Shown here: positions 1 to 9,053 of the stretch, in pieces
Layout: each line of letters opens with the position of its first letter
Numbering within the stretch: the first letter of the stretch is position 1
Source: Granulicella tundricola MP5ACTX9
GTDB taxonomy: Bacteria; Acidobacteriota; Terriglobia; Terriglobales; Acidobacteriaceae
Assembly (NCBI RefSeq): GCF_000178975.2
Contig: NC_015064.1
Location: 620,001-684,000 of the forward strand
Reading direction: 5' to 3'
DNA length: 64,000 nucleotides
Notes under the pieces: model-generated
The model's database searches: none
The model's input: the letters and a program-made list of their open reading frames with translations, nothing else
Told to the model about the DNA's origin: nothing
Made by a program: the position numbers and the translations under genes

Positions 1-2
1 CG

Positions 3-620
3 GCGTCCGTGCGCGTGGAGTATGGCGGGACGTACCAGGAGCAGCAGAAGTCGTTTCATGATCTGGCGCAGGTGTTGGTGCTGGCATTGGCGCTGGTGTT
101 CGGCGTATTGCTGGCGGAGTTCCGCAACTTCTCCGCGCCCATCGCGATTCTGACGAGCTCCGTGCTGTCGATGGCGGGCGTGGTGTTTGCGCTGCTGACC
201 ACGAACACCAACTTCAACGTGGCCAGCTTTATGGGTCTGATCATGGTGATCGGCATCGTGGCGAAGAACGGGATCTTGCTGCTGGATGCGGATGAACGGG
301 CTCGTGCGGAAGGTGCGAATGCGCTGGATGCGATGCTGCATGCGGCCCAGCGGCGGCTGAGGCCGATTGTCATGACCGCGGTCGCTGCCATGTGCGGGAT
401 GCTGCCCCTGGCGTTTGCGTTTGGTGCGGGCTCGCAGATGTTGCAGCCGTTGGCAATTGCGGTCATTGGAGGGTTGATCATCTCCGTGCTGCTGAGCCTG
501 GTGGTAACACCGGCCATCTACTACCAGCTCACGATGCGGACGGATTGTAAAGCCACCGCTGAACCGCAAGAGACGCTGGCGTTGCAACTGATCGCCAGTC
601 GCTGCAAATGCGGCGAATGA
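3..620 (+). CDS. RND-family efflux permease, C-terminal fragment
   Basis: The reading frame is open to the left edge, so this is the last ~205 residues of a protein that is normally about 1000 residues long. The visible part has the final cluster of membrane helices of an AcrB/CzcA/CusA-type inner-membrane permease, including the stretch GLIMVIGIVAKNGILLLDAD and the following ARRRLRPI-type loop (here AQRRLRPIVMTAV), both typical of the last third of RND pumps. Such pumps use the proton gradient to expel drugs or metal ions through a periplasmic adaptor and an outer-membrane channel. The substrate cannot be told from this fragment. The OmpR-type regulator and kinase downstream could control the pump, but that is inference from position. 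Confidence 0.85.
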   Translation, partial: ASVRVEYGGTYQEQQKSFHDLAQVLVLALALVFGVLLAEFRNFSAPIAILTSSVLSMAGVVFALLTTNTNFNVASFMGLIMVIGIVAKNGILLLDADERARAEGANALDAMLHAAQRRLRPIVMTAVAAMCGMLPLAFAFGAGSQMLQPLAIAVIGGLIISVLLSLVVTPAIYYQLTMRTDCKATAEPQETLALQLIASRCKCGE

Positions 621-751
621 AAGCAATTTCATTATCACTTCAGCGACTCCTCATGCGTTGGTCCGAGGCTTACTTGGGACGGAGGGTGCGGACTTTACCC
701 ATGGCGAAAGCCATCTGCCCCGACCAACCTGACAGCCTTGAGGGAGATTTG

Positions 752-1765
752 ATGAAGAAGCTATTTGCGGGATCGTTGCTGTTGACGGCCATGACCACGG
801 CCAGTGCGTTCGGTCAGGGGAATGCGCCCTTGAAGCTGGTCAAGACGGTGACCCTGCCGGGTTACTCGGGAGACTTCGACCACTTTGCGATTGATCGCCA
901 GCGCGGACGATTTCTCCTGGCGGCCGAGGATCATGCAACCCTGGAGATCTTCGATCTGAAGACGGGCGATCACCTGAAGACGATCAAGGGGTTCGGAGCG
1001 CCGCACACGATTCTGATCCGCCCCTCGTCCTCAAACATTCTCGTGACGGACAGCGATCAGATGACCTCTGTGCTGAATGCGGAGACGTATGAAAAGAATG
1101 GCTCCGTGACGTTGACGCCGGGTGCCGATTCAGCAGGCTATGACGCGGTGGCCAACATCTGGTACGTCGTGACGGGCGGCAAGGACGTCAAGATGACCAC
1201 GGCGGAGATTGAGGCCATCAACCCGGACACCGGCAAGAAACTGAGCGAGATCAAGTTCAACGATAACCACGTTGAGGCGATGGCGATTGAAAAGGGTGGC
1301 GACCGGCTCTTCATCAACCTGGCGCAGACAAACAAGCTGGCTGTGGTCAATCGTAAGACGATGAAGGAGATTGCGGAGTGGCCCGTGCCTCCTGCAAAGG
1401 GTAATGCGATGGTTGCGTTTGACGAAGCCGCCAAGCGCCTCTACGTCGTGTGCCGTGATCCCGGCATGGTGGTCGTCATGAACAGCGATACGGGGGCGGT
1501 GGTAAGCACAGCGCCGGCTCCGCTGCGCGCGGATGAAGTGATGTTGGACATCCCCTCCCACCGCTTTTATGTACCAGGTGGTGAGGGATACATCGGTGTC
1601 TACGACACGTCGAATCCGAACTCGGTAAAGATGATTGCGAAGGTGCTCAGCGCCCCAGGTGCGAAGACGGCCGTCCTGCTGCCAGACATGAAGAAGATGC
1701 TGGTCGCGGCGTCGCCGGGCGACACCAAGAACGTGGCGAAGGTGCTGACCTTTCAGCTTCCGTAA
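752..1765 (+). CDS. Secreted YncE-like beta-propeller protein
   Basis: This 337-residue protein starts at ATG 752, behind the ribosome site AGGGAGA at 741-747. The frame is open further upstream, but this start alone gives a clean signal peptide (MKKLFAGSLLLTAMTTASAFG). The rest has repeated blades of about 40-45 residues with patterns such as DHFAIDRQRGRFLLAAED and EAMAIEKGGDRLFINLAQ, as in YVTN/YncE-type seven-bladed propellers of the periplasm or surface. These proteins bind ligands or act as scaffolds, and no catalytic motif is visible. It follows the RND permease by 131 bases and may be in the same transcript. A hairpin with a T-run follows at 1786. Confidence 0.75.
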   Translation: MKKLFAGSLLLTAMTTASAFGQGNAPLKLVKTVTLPGYSGDFDHFAIDRQRGRFLLAAEDHATLEIFDLKTGDHLKTIKGFGAPHTILIRPSSSNILVTDSDQMTSVLNAETYEKNGSVTLTPGADSAGYDAVANIWYVVTGGKDVKMTTAEIEAINPDTGKKLSEIKFNDNHVEAMAIEKGGDRLFINLAQTNKLAVVNRKTMKEIAEWPVPPAKGNAMVAFDEAAKRLYVVCRDPGMVVVMNSDTGAVVSTAPAPLRADEVMLDIPSHRFYVPGGEGYIGVYDTSNPNSVKMIAKVLSAPGAKTAVLLPDMKKMLVAASPGDTKNVAKVLTFQLP

Positions 1766-1785
1766 GGCCGGTCTGTCAGGATGAG

Positions 1786-1811
1786 ACCCGTTCCCTCCGG
1801 GAGCGGGTTTT
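1786..1811 (+). terminator. Rho-independent terminator after YncE-like gene
   Basis: A 10-bp stem (1786-1795 with 799-808 of the same kilobase, that is 1799-1808) has one G-T wobble, a TCC loop and a run of four T on the plus strand. It ends the upstream transcript and separates it from the two-component pair. Confidence 0.75.
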
Positions 1812-1967
1812 GTCAGTTATTGGTCTAGAGCACGAAGTCGTTGCGCTTTGTATCACGCAGGGTTTAGGCTTCCCACGTTCCTTGGGGAGCAGCGTTTCAA
1901 GACTTGAAAGCAGCCGTGCTGAAGATGGCATGAAGACTCTTTCCAGGATGTGCGAAAGGTTATTACC

Positions 1968-2648
1968 ATGCGGATTTTGGTCGTAGAAGACGAACCGAAG
2001 GTGTCCAGCTTTGTGCAGCGTGGATTGGTCGCAGAGCGGTACGCGGTAGATGTAAGTGCGGACGGCCGGGAGGGGTTGGAATTGGCCCAGGCCTTTCCTT
2101 ACGACCTGATCATCCTGGACATGATGCTTCCGCGAATGGATGGCGGTGAGATCCTTCAGCGGATCCGTCGCACCAACACCTGTGTTCCCGTGCTGATGCT
2201 GACGGCGCGGGACTCGGTCGAAGACAAGGTTCGTATGTTTGAGAACGGCGCGGACGACTACCTCACCAAGCCCTTCGCCTTTGCGGAGTTGCTGGTTCGG
2301 TCCAAGGCTCTCCTGCGTCGCGGACCCGTCAATCGCTCCAGTACCATGACGGTGGGCGAACTGGAACTGGACCGTCTGACGCAGCAGGTCAAGCGCGCGG
2401 GTAAGCGCATTGAACTGACGGCGAAGGAGTACTCCCTGCTGGAGTACCTGATGCAAAATGCGGAGCGCGTTCTTTCGCGCAACATGATCATTGAGCATGT
2501 GTGGGACCAGAGCTTTGATGGCATCACCAACATCGTGGATGTGTATGTACGGCATCTGCGCGCCAAGGTTGACGACGGCCACATTATCAAGCTGATCCGA
2601 ACCGTGCGGGGCTCAGGCTATATGATCCGTGCGGGCGGAGAGCAGTGA
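1968..2648 (+). CDS. OmpR/PhoB-family response regulator
   Basis: This 226-residue protein starts at ATG 1968 with GAAAGGT seven bases upstream. An upstream GTG at 1950 is in frame but would add six residues before the receiver. The receiver domain (residues 1-115) has the acidic pair E7/D8, the phosphoacceptor D51 in LIILDMMLP, and the conserved lysine in YLTKPF. The C-terminal winged-helix (about 125-222) has the Trans_Reg_C pattern ending HLRAKVDDG...IRTVRGSGYMI. It is phosphorylated by the kinase encoded immediately downstream, whose GTG start overlaps its stop by four bases. The close match to CusR/CopR-type regulators and the RND gene nearby suggest control of efflux, which is inference. 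Confidence 0.92.
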   Translation: MRILVVEDEPKVSSFVQRGLVAERYAVDVSADGREGLELAQAFPYDLIILDMMLPRMDGGEILQRIRRTNTCVPVLMLTARDSVEDKVRMFENGADDYLTKPFAFAELLVRSKALLRRGPVNRSSTMTVGELELDRLTQQVKRAGKRIELTAKEYSLLEYLMQNAERVLSRNMIIEHVWDQSFDGITNIVDVYVRHLRAKVDDGHIIKLIRTVRGSGYMIRAGGEQ

Positions 2649-4096
2649 GACTCAACACGCTGCGTGCGCGGGTGGTGACCTGGTACGTCAGCATGCTCGC
2701 CGCTGCGCTGGTCGTCTTCGGCGTCGCGCTGTACCTGGGCGTGGAGAACTACCTGAGAACATCGCTTGAGACCACCTTGTCCGGCGAGGCGAACGCCATC
2801 GGGACCACCTTTGTGGCGCATGAAGAGGCCAAGGGTGCGGTGTGGATGGAAGGCGAGATCGTCGAAGCGTACGCGCCTGAGCTGAGCGGCCGCTTTATCC
2901 GTATCACGCGCAGGAATGGGCCGGTGCTGTATAAATCTGGGGATACGCGAGAGCCGATCATTGAAGCATCCAAGGTCCCGCCGGCTCCAGCGGGCGCGAT
3001 GGCTGCATCCTTCCGTACACAGGTGCAGGAGAACTCCAATCATCTTCTGATTTACGCAATGCCTTACAAGACTTCGGCTGGAACGGAGTACTGGATTGAG
3101 ACGGGGGTATCGCTTGCGCCCATGCAGCGGGTGCTTTCGAGCATGTTGGATATCGTGCTGCTGCTGACGCCATTGATCCTGATAGGCGCTGCCATTGGCG
3201 GAACGATGTTAATGACGGGTCCCCTCCAGCCCTTGGTGACGCTAACGGAAAGAGCGGAACACATCGGCATCTCAGCACTCGGAGAGCGGCTTCCGGTGAG
3301 CGACACAGGCGATGAGATGGAGCGGCTGGCGCTTTCGCTGAACCGTATGATTACGCGCCTTGAAGATGCGCTGAGCCACAACCGCAGGTTCTCGGCAGAT
3401 GTATCCCATGAGCTCCGAACCCCCCTGACGATCATGCGCGGCGAGCTTGAGCAGGTCCTGCTGGACACTGAGGTCGATTCGGCAACGCGGGTCTCCGTGT
3501 TCAGCGCGCTGGATGAGATCAGTCGAATGTCGAAGATTGTCGAGAGCCTGCTGGCGATTGCGCGGCTCGACTCTGGCGCCGACTCAATCAACACTCTCCC
3601 CACAGACGTGAGCGAGCTTTGCCGCTGGACAGTGGAGCAGATGCATCTGCTTGCCGAAGAGAAGAACATCGGCCTGGAGATTGAGACGCGGCCGCTCATG
3701 GTGATGGCCGATTCTTCGCGGATCAAGCAGGTGATGGTCAACCTGATCGACAATGCGATCAAGTACACCACGGATGGCGGAAAGATTATCGTGACGACCG
3801 CGGCGACAGGGAAGATGGCGTCCATCGAGATCCGCGATACGGGAATTGGGATTCCGCCCGAGGCGCTGCCCCACGTCTTCGATCGCTTCTACCGCGTGGA
3901 TAAGGTGCGAGCGCGGATCAGCGGCGGAACGGGGCTTGGACTATCGATTGTGAAGGCGATCTGCCATGCGCATGGAGGAAACATCACCGTGACGAGCAAG
4001 GACGGGGAGGGAACGACGATGCGGGTCATGCTGCCGCTGTTGCTATCCTCACCCTTGTCCACGATTCCCGCTCCCGCGGAGCAACTCGTCGGCTGA
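2645..4096 (+). CDS. Sensor histidine kinase, partner of the OmpR-type regulator
   Basis: This 483-residue kinase starts at GTG 2645, overlapping the regulator stop (GTGA), so the pair is translationally coupled. It has an N-terminal membrane helix (about 13-32), a periplasmic sensor of roughly 130 residues, a second helix (about 168-190), a HAMP linker, and a HisKA dimerisation domain with the autophosphorylated H255 in SADVSHELRTPLT. It ends in a HATPase domain with the N box (LIDNAIKYT), DTGIGIPPEA and GTGLGLSIV. The layout is that of CusS-like metal sensor kinases. The ligand is not evident from the sequence. A strong hairpin at 4112 follows. Confidence 0.9.
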   Translation: MRLNTLRARVVTWYVSMLAAALVVFGVALYLGVENYLRTSLETTLSGEANAIGTTFVAHEEAKGAVWMEGEIVEAYAPELSGRFIRITRRNGPVLYKSGDTREPIIEASKVPPAPAGAMAASFRTQVQENSNHLLIYAMPYKTSAGTEYWIETGVSLAPMQRVLSSMLDIVLLLTPLILIGAAIGGTMLMTGPLQPLVTLTERAEHIGISALGERLPVSDTGDEMERLALSLNRMITRLEDALSHNRRFSADVSHELRTPLTIMRGELEQVLLDTEVDSATRVSVFSALDEISRMSKIVESLLAIARLDSGADSINTLPTDVSELCRWTVEQMHLLAEEKNIGLEIETRPLMVMADSSRIKQVMVNLIDNAIKYTTDGGKIIVTTAATGKMASIEIRDTGIGIPPEALPHVFDRFYRVDKVRARISGGTGLGLSIVKAICHAHGGNITVTSKDGEGTTMRVMLPLLLSSPLSTIPAPAEQLVG

Positions 4097-4111
4097 GCAG
4101 CAAACAGGAAA

Positions 4112-4142
4112 GAGCCGGCTTCGGGAGATCCGAGGCCGGCTC
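4112..4142. terminator. Bidirectional terminator between convergent genes
   Basis: The eight-base arms GAGCCGGC (4112-4119) and GCCGGCTC (4135-4142) enclose a nested TCGG/CCGA stem. Flanking bases are A-rich on the left and T-rich on the right. It lies between two converging genes and probably serves both. Confidence 0.6.
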
Positions 4143-4162
4143 ATTTGTATCAGCGCCGTATC

Positions 4163-4699
4163 TTATGCCGGGCCAAAGAGACGCTTTGAGCTCGGAATGT
4201 CTGCCTTCATCTCTGCCTGGATCTGTTTCGCGATGGCCTGCAGCTTCATCTTGTCGTCACCCGGCTTGTAGCTGAAGACAATGCCGATGGCCCCGATGAT
4301 TTTGCCGGACTGATCGCGCAGCGGAGTCTGATCCTCAAAGTGGATGCCTTCCTTATTGACCTCGAGATTATCCTTGCCGGTGTGAATGCAGCGGAGGTCG
4401 TCCTCATCCCCCAACTTGCCGATCCGTCCAAAGTTAGAAGCGACGATATCGTATTTCGGTGCGCCGGCGTGGAGCGCAAGCAGGAGAACCTCGGGATGTT
4501 TGGCCAGCGCCTCATCGACCAGTTTCTGCGCAAACGGCGCCGCGGTGGTGAAGGTCGGGTCCATCTCCTTGGTTTCCGGCTTACGGAGATGGGCGGCGGC
4601 CTGCTCCCGGGTTTCCTGTGCGCACGCTGTCGCGGCGTACACAGAGAGGTTGAGTACAGCGACTGCGGCCAGGGTCAAGATGGCGTGCGGCTTCTTCAT
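4163..4699 (-). CDS. Small secreted PAS/Cache-like protein of unknown function
   Basis: The start at 4699 is chosen because a GAGGAG ribosome site lies six bases before it and the product begins with a signal peptide (MKKPHAILTLAAVAVLNL...ACA). The 178-residue protein then has a region with EDQTPLRDQSGKIIGAIGIV, a pattern seen in the ligand-binding sheets of PAS and single Cache sensor domains. There is no kinase or other output domain, so it would be a free periplasmic ligand binder. It converges on the sensor kinase gene and diverges from the AtoE-type permease gene. I do not recognise a named family, and the fold call is inference. Confidence 0.6.
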   Translation of the reverse strand: MKKPHAILTLAAVAVLNLSVYAATACAQETREQAAAHLRKPETKEMDPTFTTAAPFAQKLVDEALAKHPEVLLLALHAGAPKYDIVASNFGRIGKLGDEDDLRCIHTGKDNLEVNKEGIHFEDQTPLRDQSGKIIGAIGIVFSYKPGDDKMKLQAIAKQIQAEMKADIPSSKRLFGPA

Positions 4700-4779
4700 G
4701 GGTAGACTCCTCAAAACTTTCTTGCCGGAACAGATCGGCGGTGCGTGAGATGACGCCATCCCATTTACGGCACATGGTG

Positions 4780-4798
4780 TGAAGCATCCATGAAGCAT
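4780..4798 (-). promoter_or_regulatory. 11-bp-phased direct repeat TGAAGCAT, possible regulator site
   Basis: TGAAGCAT occurs at 4780-4787 and again at 4791-4798, one helical turn apart, with a weaker TGAAAAGC next in phase. It lies about 80 bases upstream of the secreted PAS/Cache-like gene in the divergent gap before the AtoE-type gene. Tandem repeats with this phasing are typical of OmpR/PhoB-family binding sites. Assignment to the nearby regulator is inference. Confidence 0.3.
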
Positions 4799-4914
4799 GA
4801 ATGAAAAGCGATTAACCCACATCCGCGACGCAAATGCCAGTCGGGATAAGATTTCTTCATCTTCGATTCACTCCGCCTTCATTCCTTACGGAGAGAGTGT
4901 AGAACGCATTCCAA

Positions 4915-6375
4915 ATGCTAAACCCGCCGGCGATTCATCGCAGGAAAGAGCCATCTGTGAAGACTGAGACCATGCATCAGAGTGTTACGCCTTCGATCCA
5001 GGAACCGACCTTTACGAAGCAGACACTGCTTGGGCGCTGCACCGCAGTCTCGGTCTACCTCTTTGAAAACCTCATGCCGGACCCTTTCGTCTTCGCCGTC
5101 CTGTTGACGTTTGTGGGCGCGGCGCTGGCCTGGTGGCTTGCGCCAAATGCCACCCCCGTCAGCATCGTGGGGGCGTGGTACGCGGGTATCTTCGCATTGT
5201 TCACCTTTGCGTTCCAGATGGTGATCATGTTGGTTGCGGGTTACGCTCTCGCCACCGCGCCACCGGTGCATCGTCTGCTCGCACGCATCGCTTCCCTGGC
5301 TACGACGCCTGCCTCCGCCATCTCGCTTACGATCGTCGTCGGTATGCTCGCATCCTGGTTGAACTGGGGGCTGGGACTCGTCACCGCTGCGCTCATCGCG
5401 CGGGAGATAGCCAAGCGAGTCAAGGTCGACTTCGGTTGGCTGGTCGCGGCTGCTTACAGCGGCTTCGTCATCTCTACGGAAGGACTCTCCGGATCGATTG
5501 CGCTCTCGCAGGCGACGCACGGCTCCGCGCTTAACATCGTGGAGAAGGTGACCGGACACGGCCTGCCCCTCTCGCAGACTGTCTTCACGACGTTCAATCT
5601 CGTCCCCATCGCCGTTCTCTTGATCGTGCTGCCCATCGTATTCCGTTATCTGGCGCCCACGCCTGAGGCCACGCTATACGCTGACCCGGAGAGGCTGCGT
5701 GCAGAGGATCAGCAGAAGCCCATCCTTGAGGCGCCCGATACCTTTGGCGCACGGCTGGATCATGCCTGGATCCTGAACGTCCTGCTTGCGCTGTTCGGTT
5801 TCTTTGCGCTGGCCATGGAGTTCAAGCGTACGCACGGCGCGGTGGACCTGAACTCCGTCATCATCGTCCTGTTGATGCTGGGGCTCCTGCTGCACTGGAG
5901 GCCGGCGGCGTATGTAGCCGCGGTCAAGCATGCGGCACGCATCTCCGGGCCCCTGGTGTTGCAGTATCCGCTCTATGGAGGCTTGATGGGGATTATTACA
6001 ACTACGGGGCTGGCCGCCGTGCTGTCGAAGATCTTCATCCGATACTCCACGGCGCATACGCTCCCATTCTTTACCTACCTCACGTCGTTGGTCATTACGC
6101 TCTTTGTGCCCAGCGGCGGAGGTCACTGGGCGGTACAGGGTCCGTTTGCGATTCCTGCCGCGCAGAACCTCCACGCATCCCTTGCGGGAACAACGATGGC
6201 CGTCGCAATGGGCGAGTCCGTCGCGAACATGCTGCAACCATTCTTCGCGCTTCCCATCCTTGCCATTGCGGGCATCCGCATGCGCCGCATGATGGGATTC
6301 ATGGTCGTCACCTTCCTGATCTCGCTCGTCGTCTTCGGAGCATCGCTCTTGCTCTTGGTTCCCGCAGCGCAGTAA
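4915..6375 (+). CDS. AtoE-family short-chain fatty acid permease
   Basis: This 486-residue membrane protein has about twelve hydrophobic segments and the pattern of the AtoE/TIGR00366 family: FENLMPDPFVFAVLLTF near the N-terminus, MLASWLNWGLGL around residue 145, and VPSGGGHWAVQGPF near residue 400. These proteins are thought to import short-chain fatty acids such as butyrate or acetoacetate. The start is uncertain: ATG 4915 has no well-placed ribosome site, while GTG 4957 has AGGAAAG about nine bases upstream and ATG 4972 is also in frame. No ketoacid-CoA transferase genes are adjacent, so it is not in an ato operon. An orphan kinase gene follows after 136 bases. Confidence 0.85.
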   Translation: MLNPPAIHRRKEPSVKTETMHQSVTPSIQEPTFTKQTLLGRCTAVSVYLFENLMPDPFVFAVLLTFVGAALAWWLAPNATPVSIVGAWYAGIFALFTFAFQMVIMLVAGYALATAPPVHRLLARIASLATTPASAISLTIVVGMLASWLNWGLGLVTAALIAREIAKRVKVDFGWLVAAAYSGFVISTEGLSGSIALSQATHGSALNIVEKVTGHGLPLSQTVFTTFNLVPIAVLLIVLPIVFRYLAPTPEATLYADPERLRAEDQQKPILEAPDTFGARLDHAWILNVLLALFGFFALAMEFKRTHGAVDLNSVIIVLLMLGLLLHWRPAAYVAAVKHAARISGPLVLQYPLYGGLMGIITTTGLAAVLSKIFIRYSTAHTLPFFTYLTSLVITLFVPSGGGHWAVQGPFAIPAAQNLHASLAGTTMAVAMGESVANMLQPFFALPILAIAGIRMRRMMGFMVVTFLISLVVFGASLLLLVPAAQ

Positions 6376-6511
6376 GTCGAACGCATCTGCTTCTCAGCAG
6401 TGCTTTTTTCAGCAGTGCCTAAGGTTGACCCGGCAGCGTGGTCCCAAGCCTGCGATCTGGGCAAGGAGTCAGGATGCGCGGAGACAGGCTGGGCGGCAGT
6501 GAGGTGGAGAT

Positions 6512-7912
6512 ATGCTGAGCCCGCATTCACTTGTCCGGCAGACCATTCTGGTTGTTCTGGGCGCGGAGCTGCTTTGTGTCCTCGCCTTCTCCGTCACTGC
6601 GCTGGAGCATGAAAGGCATACTCGCCGTCATGCCTTCGACGCGATGTTAAAGGGGCGCTCTGACTCTGTCCTCGCGACAATCCAGGATGCTGAGGACCCC
6701 GCCGACCCGTTGCGGATGGATGATTCTGAGGTGCATCCGCAGGCGGGCGATGCATATGCCGTGTACAACCTGGATGGTGGCTTGGTGTCGTCATCGCCCA
6801 ATGCCCCGTCAGCGTTGATCCAGCGGAAAGCCGATGGATTCTCCGATGAGATCGTTCATGGTCATCCGTATCGCATCCTACAGCGCAGCGCAGCCCGCGT
6901 ATTGGACCGCTCCGATACAAACTCTCCGGTCGTTCGCCGCGTCACGATCCTCTACGCGGCAAACACGGAGCACATCGGCCATGAGATCAGGGAGGCTGCC
7001 GCTTTCTACTTCGCAGTCAGTCTTGTGGGCTTCCTGCTGACAACCCTCATCCTGGTCGTGCTGCTGCGGCGCATCCTCCATCCTATTCAGGAGCTGGCCG
7101 ATAAGGCAGCCGCCGTCTCGGTATCAGCACCCCAGTTTGAAGCCCCAGCCTCCGCGCTGCGCTTGTTGGAGCTGCGTCCCCTGGCACAAACGCTGACGAC
7201 CGCCATCACAGGCCTACGCCTGGCGCTGGCGTATGAGCGCAACTTTGTGGGTGATGCCGCGCACGAACTGAAGACCGCGGTTGCGGTCGTCCGGTCTTCC
7301 ATCCAACTGCTCATGCTGCGCAGCCGGTCGCGTGAGGAGTATGCACGGGGGCTTGAGGTTCTCTTGAAGGACAACCGCCGCGTGGAGGATCTGGTTGAGC
7401 AGATGTTGCTCCTCGCGCGGATGGAAGAGAGAGGCCGCGAGGTCGAGCTCACAGACCTGGCGATCCCGGCTGCAACAGTGGTCTCCACGTTGACCAATTA
7501 TGCGGAGATGCGTGGCGTTCACCTTCTCCTCGATGCGGCTGGGGACGCGTTCACCGGCATGAGCCCGGAGAAGGCGGAGGTACTGCTCTCCAATCTCCTG
7601 ACGAACGCAATCCAGCATAGCCCGCATGGATCGCAGGTTGAGGTCAGGTGCCGCGTTGAGGACAAGACAGTTCTGCTGCAGGTCGAAGATCACGGTGCGG
7701 GCATCTCCGCAGCGGCGCTTCCGCATGTCTATGAGAGGTTTTATCGAGAGGACGTCTCTCGCAGCCGCGAAACAGGCGGCACCGGCCTTGGGCTTGCGGT
7801 CTGCAAGTCCATCGTGGACGGAGCCGGGGGAAGCATCTCCATTGCGAGTACGGTTGCAGTAGGCACTACAGTGACGCTTAAACTGCGACTCCGCCAGCCG
7901 TCGTCGGCTTAG
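6512..7912 (+). CDS. Orphan sensor histidine kinase (QseC-like)
   Basis: This 466-residue kinase has ATG 6512 with GGTGGAGA just upstream. It has helices at about 9-30 and 163-185 flanking a periplasmic sensor of about 130 residues, a HAMP-like linker, and a HisKA domain with the H box as GDAAHELKTAVAVV. The usual R-T-P-L after the H box is replaced by K-T-A-V. The HATPase has NLLTNAIQHS, DHGAGISAAALPHVYERFYR and GTGLGLAV. No response regulator lies next to it, so its partner must be elsewhere. The gene ends 26 bases from the converging binding-protein gene at 7939. The signal sensed is unknown. Confidence 0.88.
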   Translation: MLSPHSLVRQTILVVLGAELLCVLAFSVTALEHERHTRRHAFDAMLKGRSDSVLATIQDAEDPADPLRMDDSEVHPQAGDAYAVYNLDGGLVSSSPNAPSALIQRKADGFSDEIVHGHPYRILQRSAARVLDRSDTNSPVVRRVTILYAANTEHIGHEIREAAAFYFAVSLVGFLLTTLILVVLLRRILHPIQELADKAAAVSVSAPQFEAPASALRLLELRPLAQTLTTAITGLRLALAYERNFVGDAAHELKTAVAVVRSSIQLLMLRSRSREEYARGLEVLLKDNRRVEDLVEQMLLLARMEERGREVELTDLAIPAATVVSTLTNYAEMRGVHLLLDAAGDAFTGMSPEKAEVLLSNLLTNAIQHSPHGSQVEVRCRVEDKTVLLQVEDHGAGISAAALPHVYERFYREDVSRSRETGGTGLGLAVCKSIVDGAGGSISIASTVAVGTTVTLKLRLRQPSSA

Positions 7913-7938
7913 CGGAGTGACCAGTTTTGCGTGGTAGC

Positions 7939-9051
7939 TTACTCGATCTTTTTCAGCTCTTCAGCGGCCTCTCCGGGCTGGAGCGGACGGAAGCCCACCT
8001 TACGCATCTCCGGCGAGCCGATAATATCCTGCACATCCTTGGAGAGCAGGAACTCGCAGTACGCCTTGAGCCATGGATCGAGCGGTTTACCCGGCACCCT
8101 GTTGATGTTGATGCCGATGGCCGAAGCCATGGGATGCAGTGGTCCGGTCAACGTGCCATCGGAGAGCGTGCCACCGGCCTCATAAGCCATCGGCACGAAC
8201 TTGATGCGAGGACCGAAATCAGGTAGATGCTTCCAGGTCGTGACGCCTTTCATCACGGCAACGTTGTTCCAGTAGTCCATCAGCACCATGCCGAAGGCAT
8301 CTTGCGCGACGGAGTTGATGGCCGCCTCTTCCGTTGGCAGCCACTCCACCTGTGACGTGAAGGGGCGACCGCCGAACTTGTCGCGCATCTCGTCGATCAT
8401 CGCCAGAATGGCGGAGGTATCTCGCGTCACATACGGATGGATCGGCACTTCGCCAAACTCGCCTTCCACGCCAAGCTGCGACCAGTGCGTGATATCGCCA
8501 GTGCCGCTGCCGGTGGTGAAGATGGCTGCAGCCTGCGCCAGCGTGATCGATTTGATGGGATTGCTCGCGTTGACCCAGATGCCGGTAGAAAGCTTGTTGT
8601 TCGGGTTGCTGTCATACCCGATCTTCAGATACGTCGGAGCGTAACCGAAGCGCTGGGTGAAGTAGTCCTCCTCAGGCCGGCGATTGCCACGGCCGATCGG
8701 CCCGAACGCAGACTTCTCCGACACCAGGCCTTCCACCGAGAGTGTCGAGCCCATCATGATCTTTTTGAAGTGAACGTCGGGCTCAACTTCGGCCCAGCGC
8801 TTATCCAGCTTGTCGAACAGCGGAATGAGAACGTCGTTGCCGGCCACGAACGCCGTATTCGGAGCCACAGTATAAGGACGATCGGCGGGTACGGTCACAT
8901 GCTTGGAGGTATAGGGAAGCTGCGTGATATCGGTCTGCGCCTGGGCCGCGGCGCTCAGCATCAGAAGCACCGAGGCTGCGCATCCCGCAAGGCGGAGTGT
9001 AGTTTTGCTGAACGAGGCTGGCGTGACAAAAACAGAGAGTGCGCGTGGCAT
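7939..9051 (-). CDS. PstS-like periplasmic binding protein, copy 2
   Basis: This 370-residue secreted protein has a signal peptide ending AAAQAQ and a type-II periplasmic binding fold of the PstS kind (PBP_like_2). The segment NPIKSITLAQAAAIFTTG followed by GDITHWSQLG is the signature where phosphate-binding proteins read NPVxxLTxxQLxxIFxGxxxxWxDLG. The glycine-serine ligand loops of true PstS are only partly recognisable, so the bound anion is uncertain. It starts two bases after the stop of the related gene at 9054-10268 and must share its transcript. No pstC, pstA, pstB or phoU is in the window, so a role as a free or sensory binding protein is possible. Confidence 0.75.
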   Translation of the reverse strand: MPRALSVFVTPASFSKTTLRLAGCAASVLLMLSAAAQAQTDITQLPYTSKHVTVPADRPYTVAPNTAFVAGNDVLIPLFDKLDKRWAEVEPDVHFKKIMMGSTLSVEGLVSEKSAFGPIGRGNRRPEEDYFTQRFGYAPTYLKIGYDSNPNNKLSTGIWVNASNPIKSITLAQAAAIFTTGSGTGDITHWSQLGVEGEFGEVPIHPYVTRDTSAILAMIDEMRDKFGGRPFTSQVEWLPTEEAAINSVAQDAFGMVLMDYWNNVAVMKGVTTWKHLPDFGPRIKFVPMAYEAGGTLSDGTLTGPLHPMASAIGININRVPGKPLDPWLKAYCEFLLSKDVQDIIGSPEMRKVGFRPLQPGEAAEELKKIE

Positions 9052-9053
9052 AT

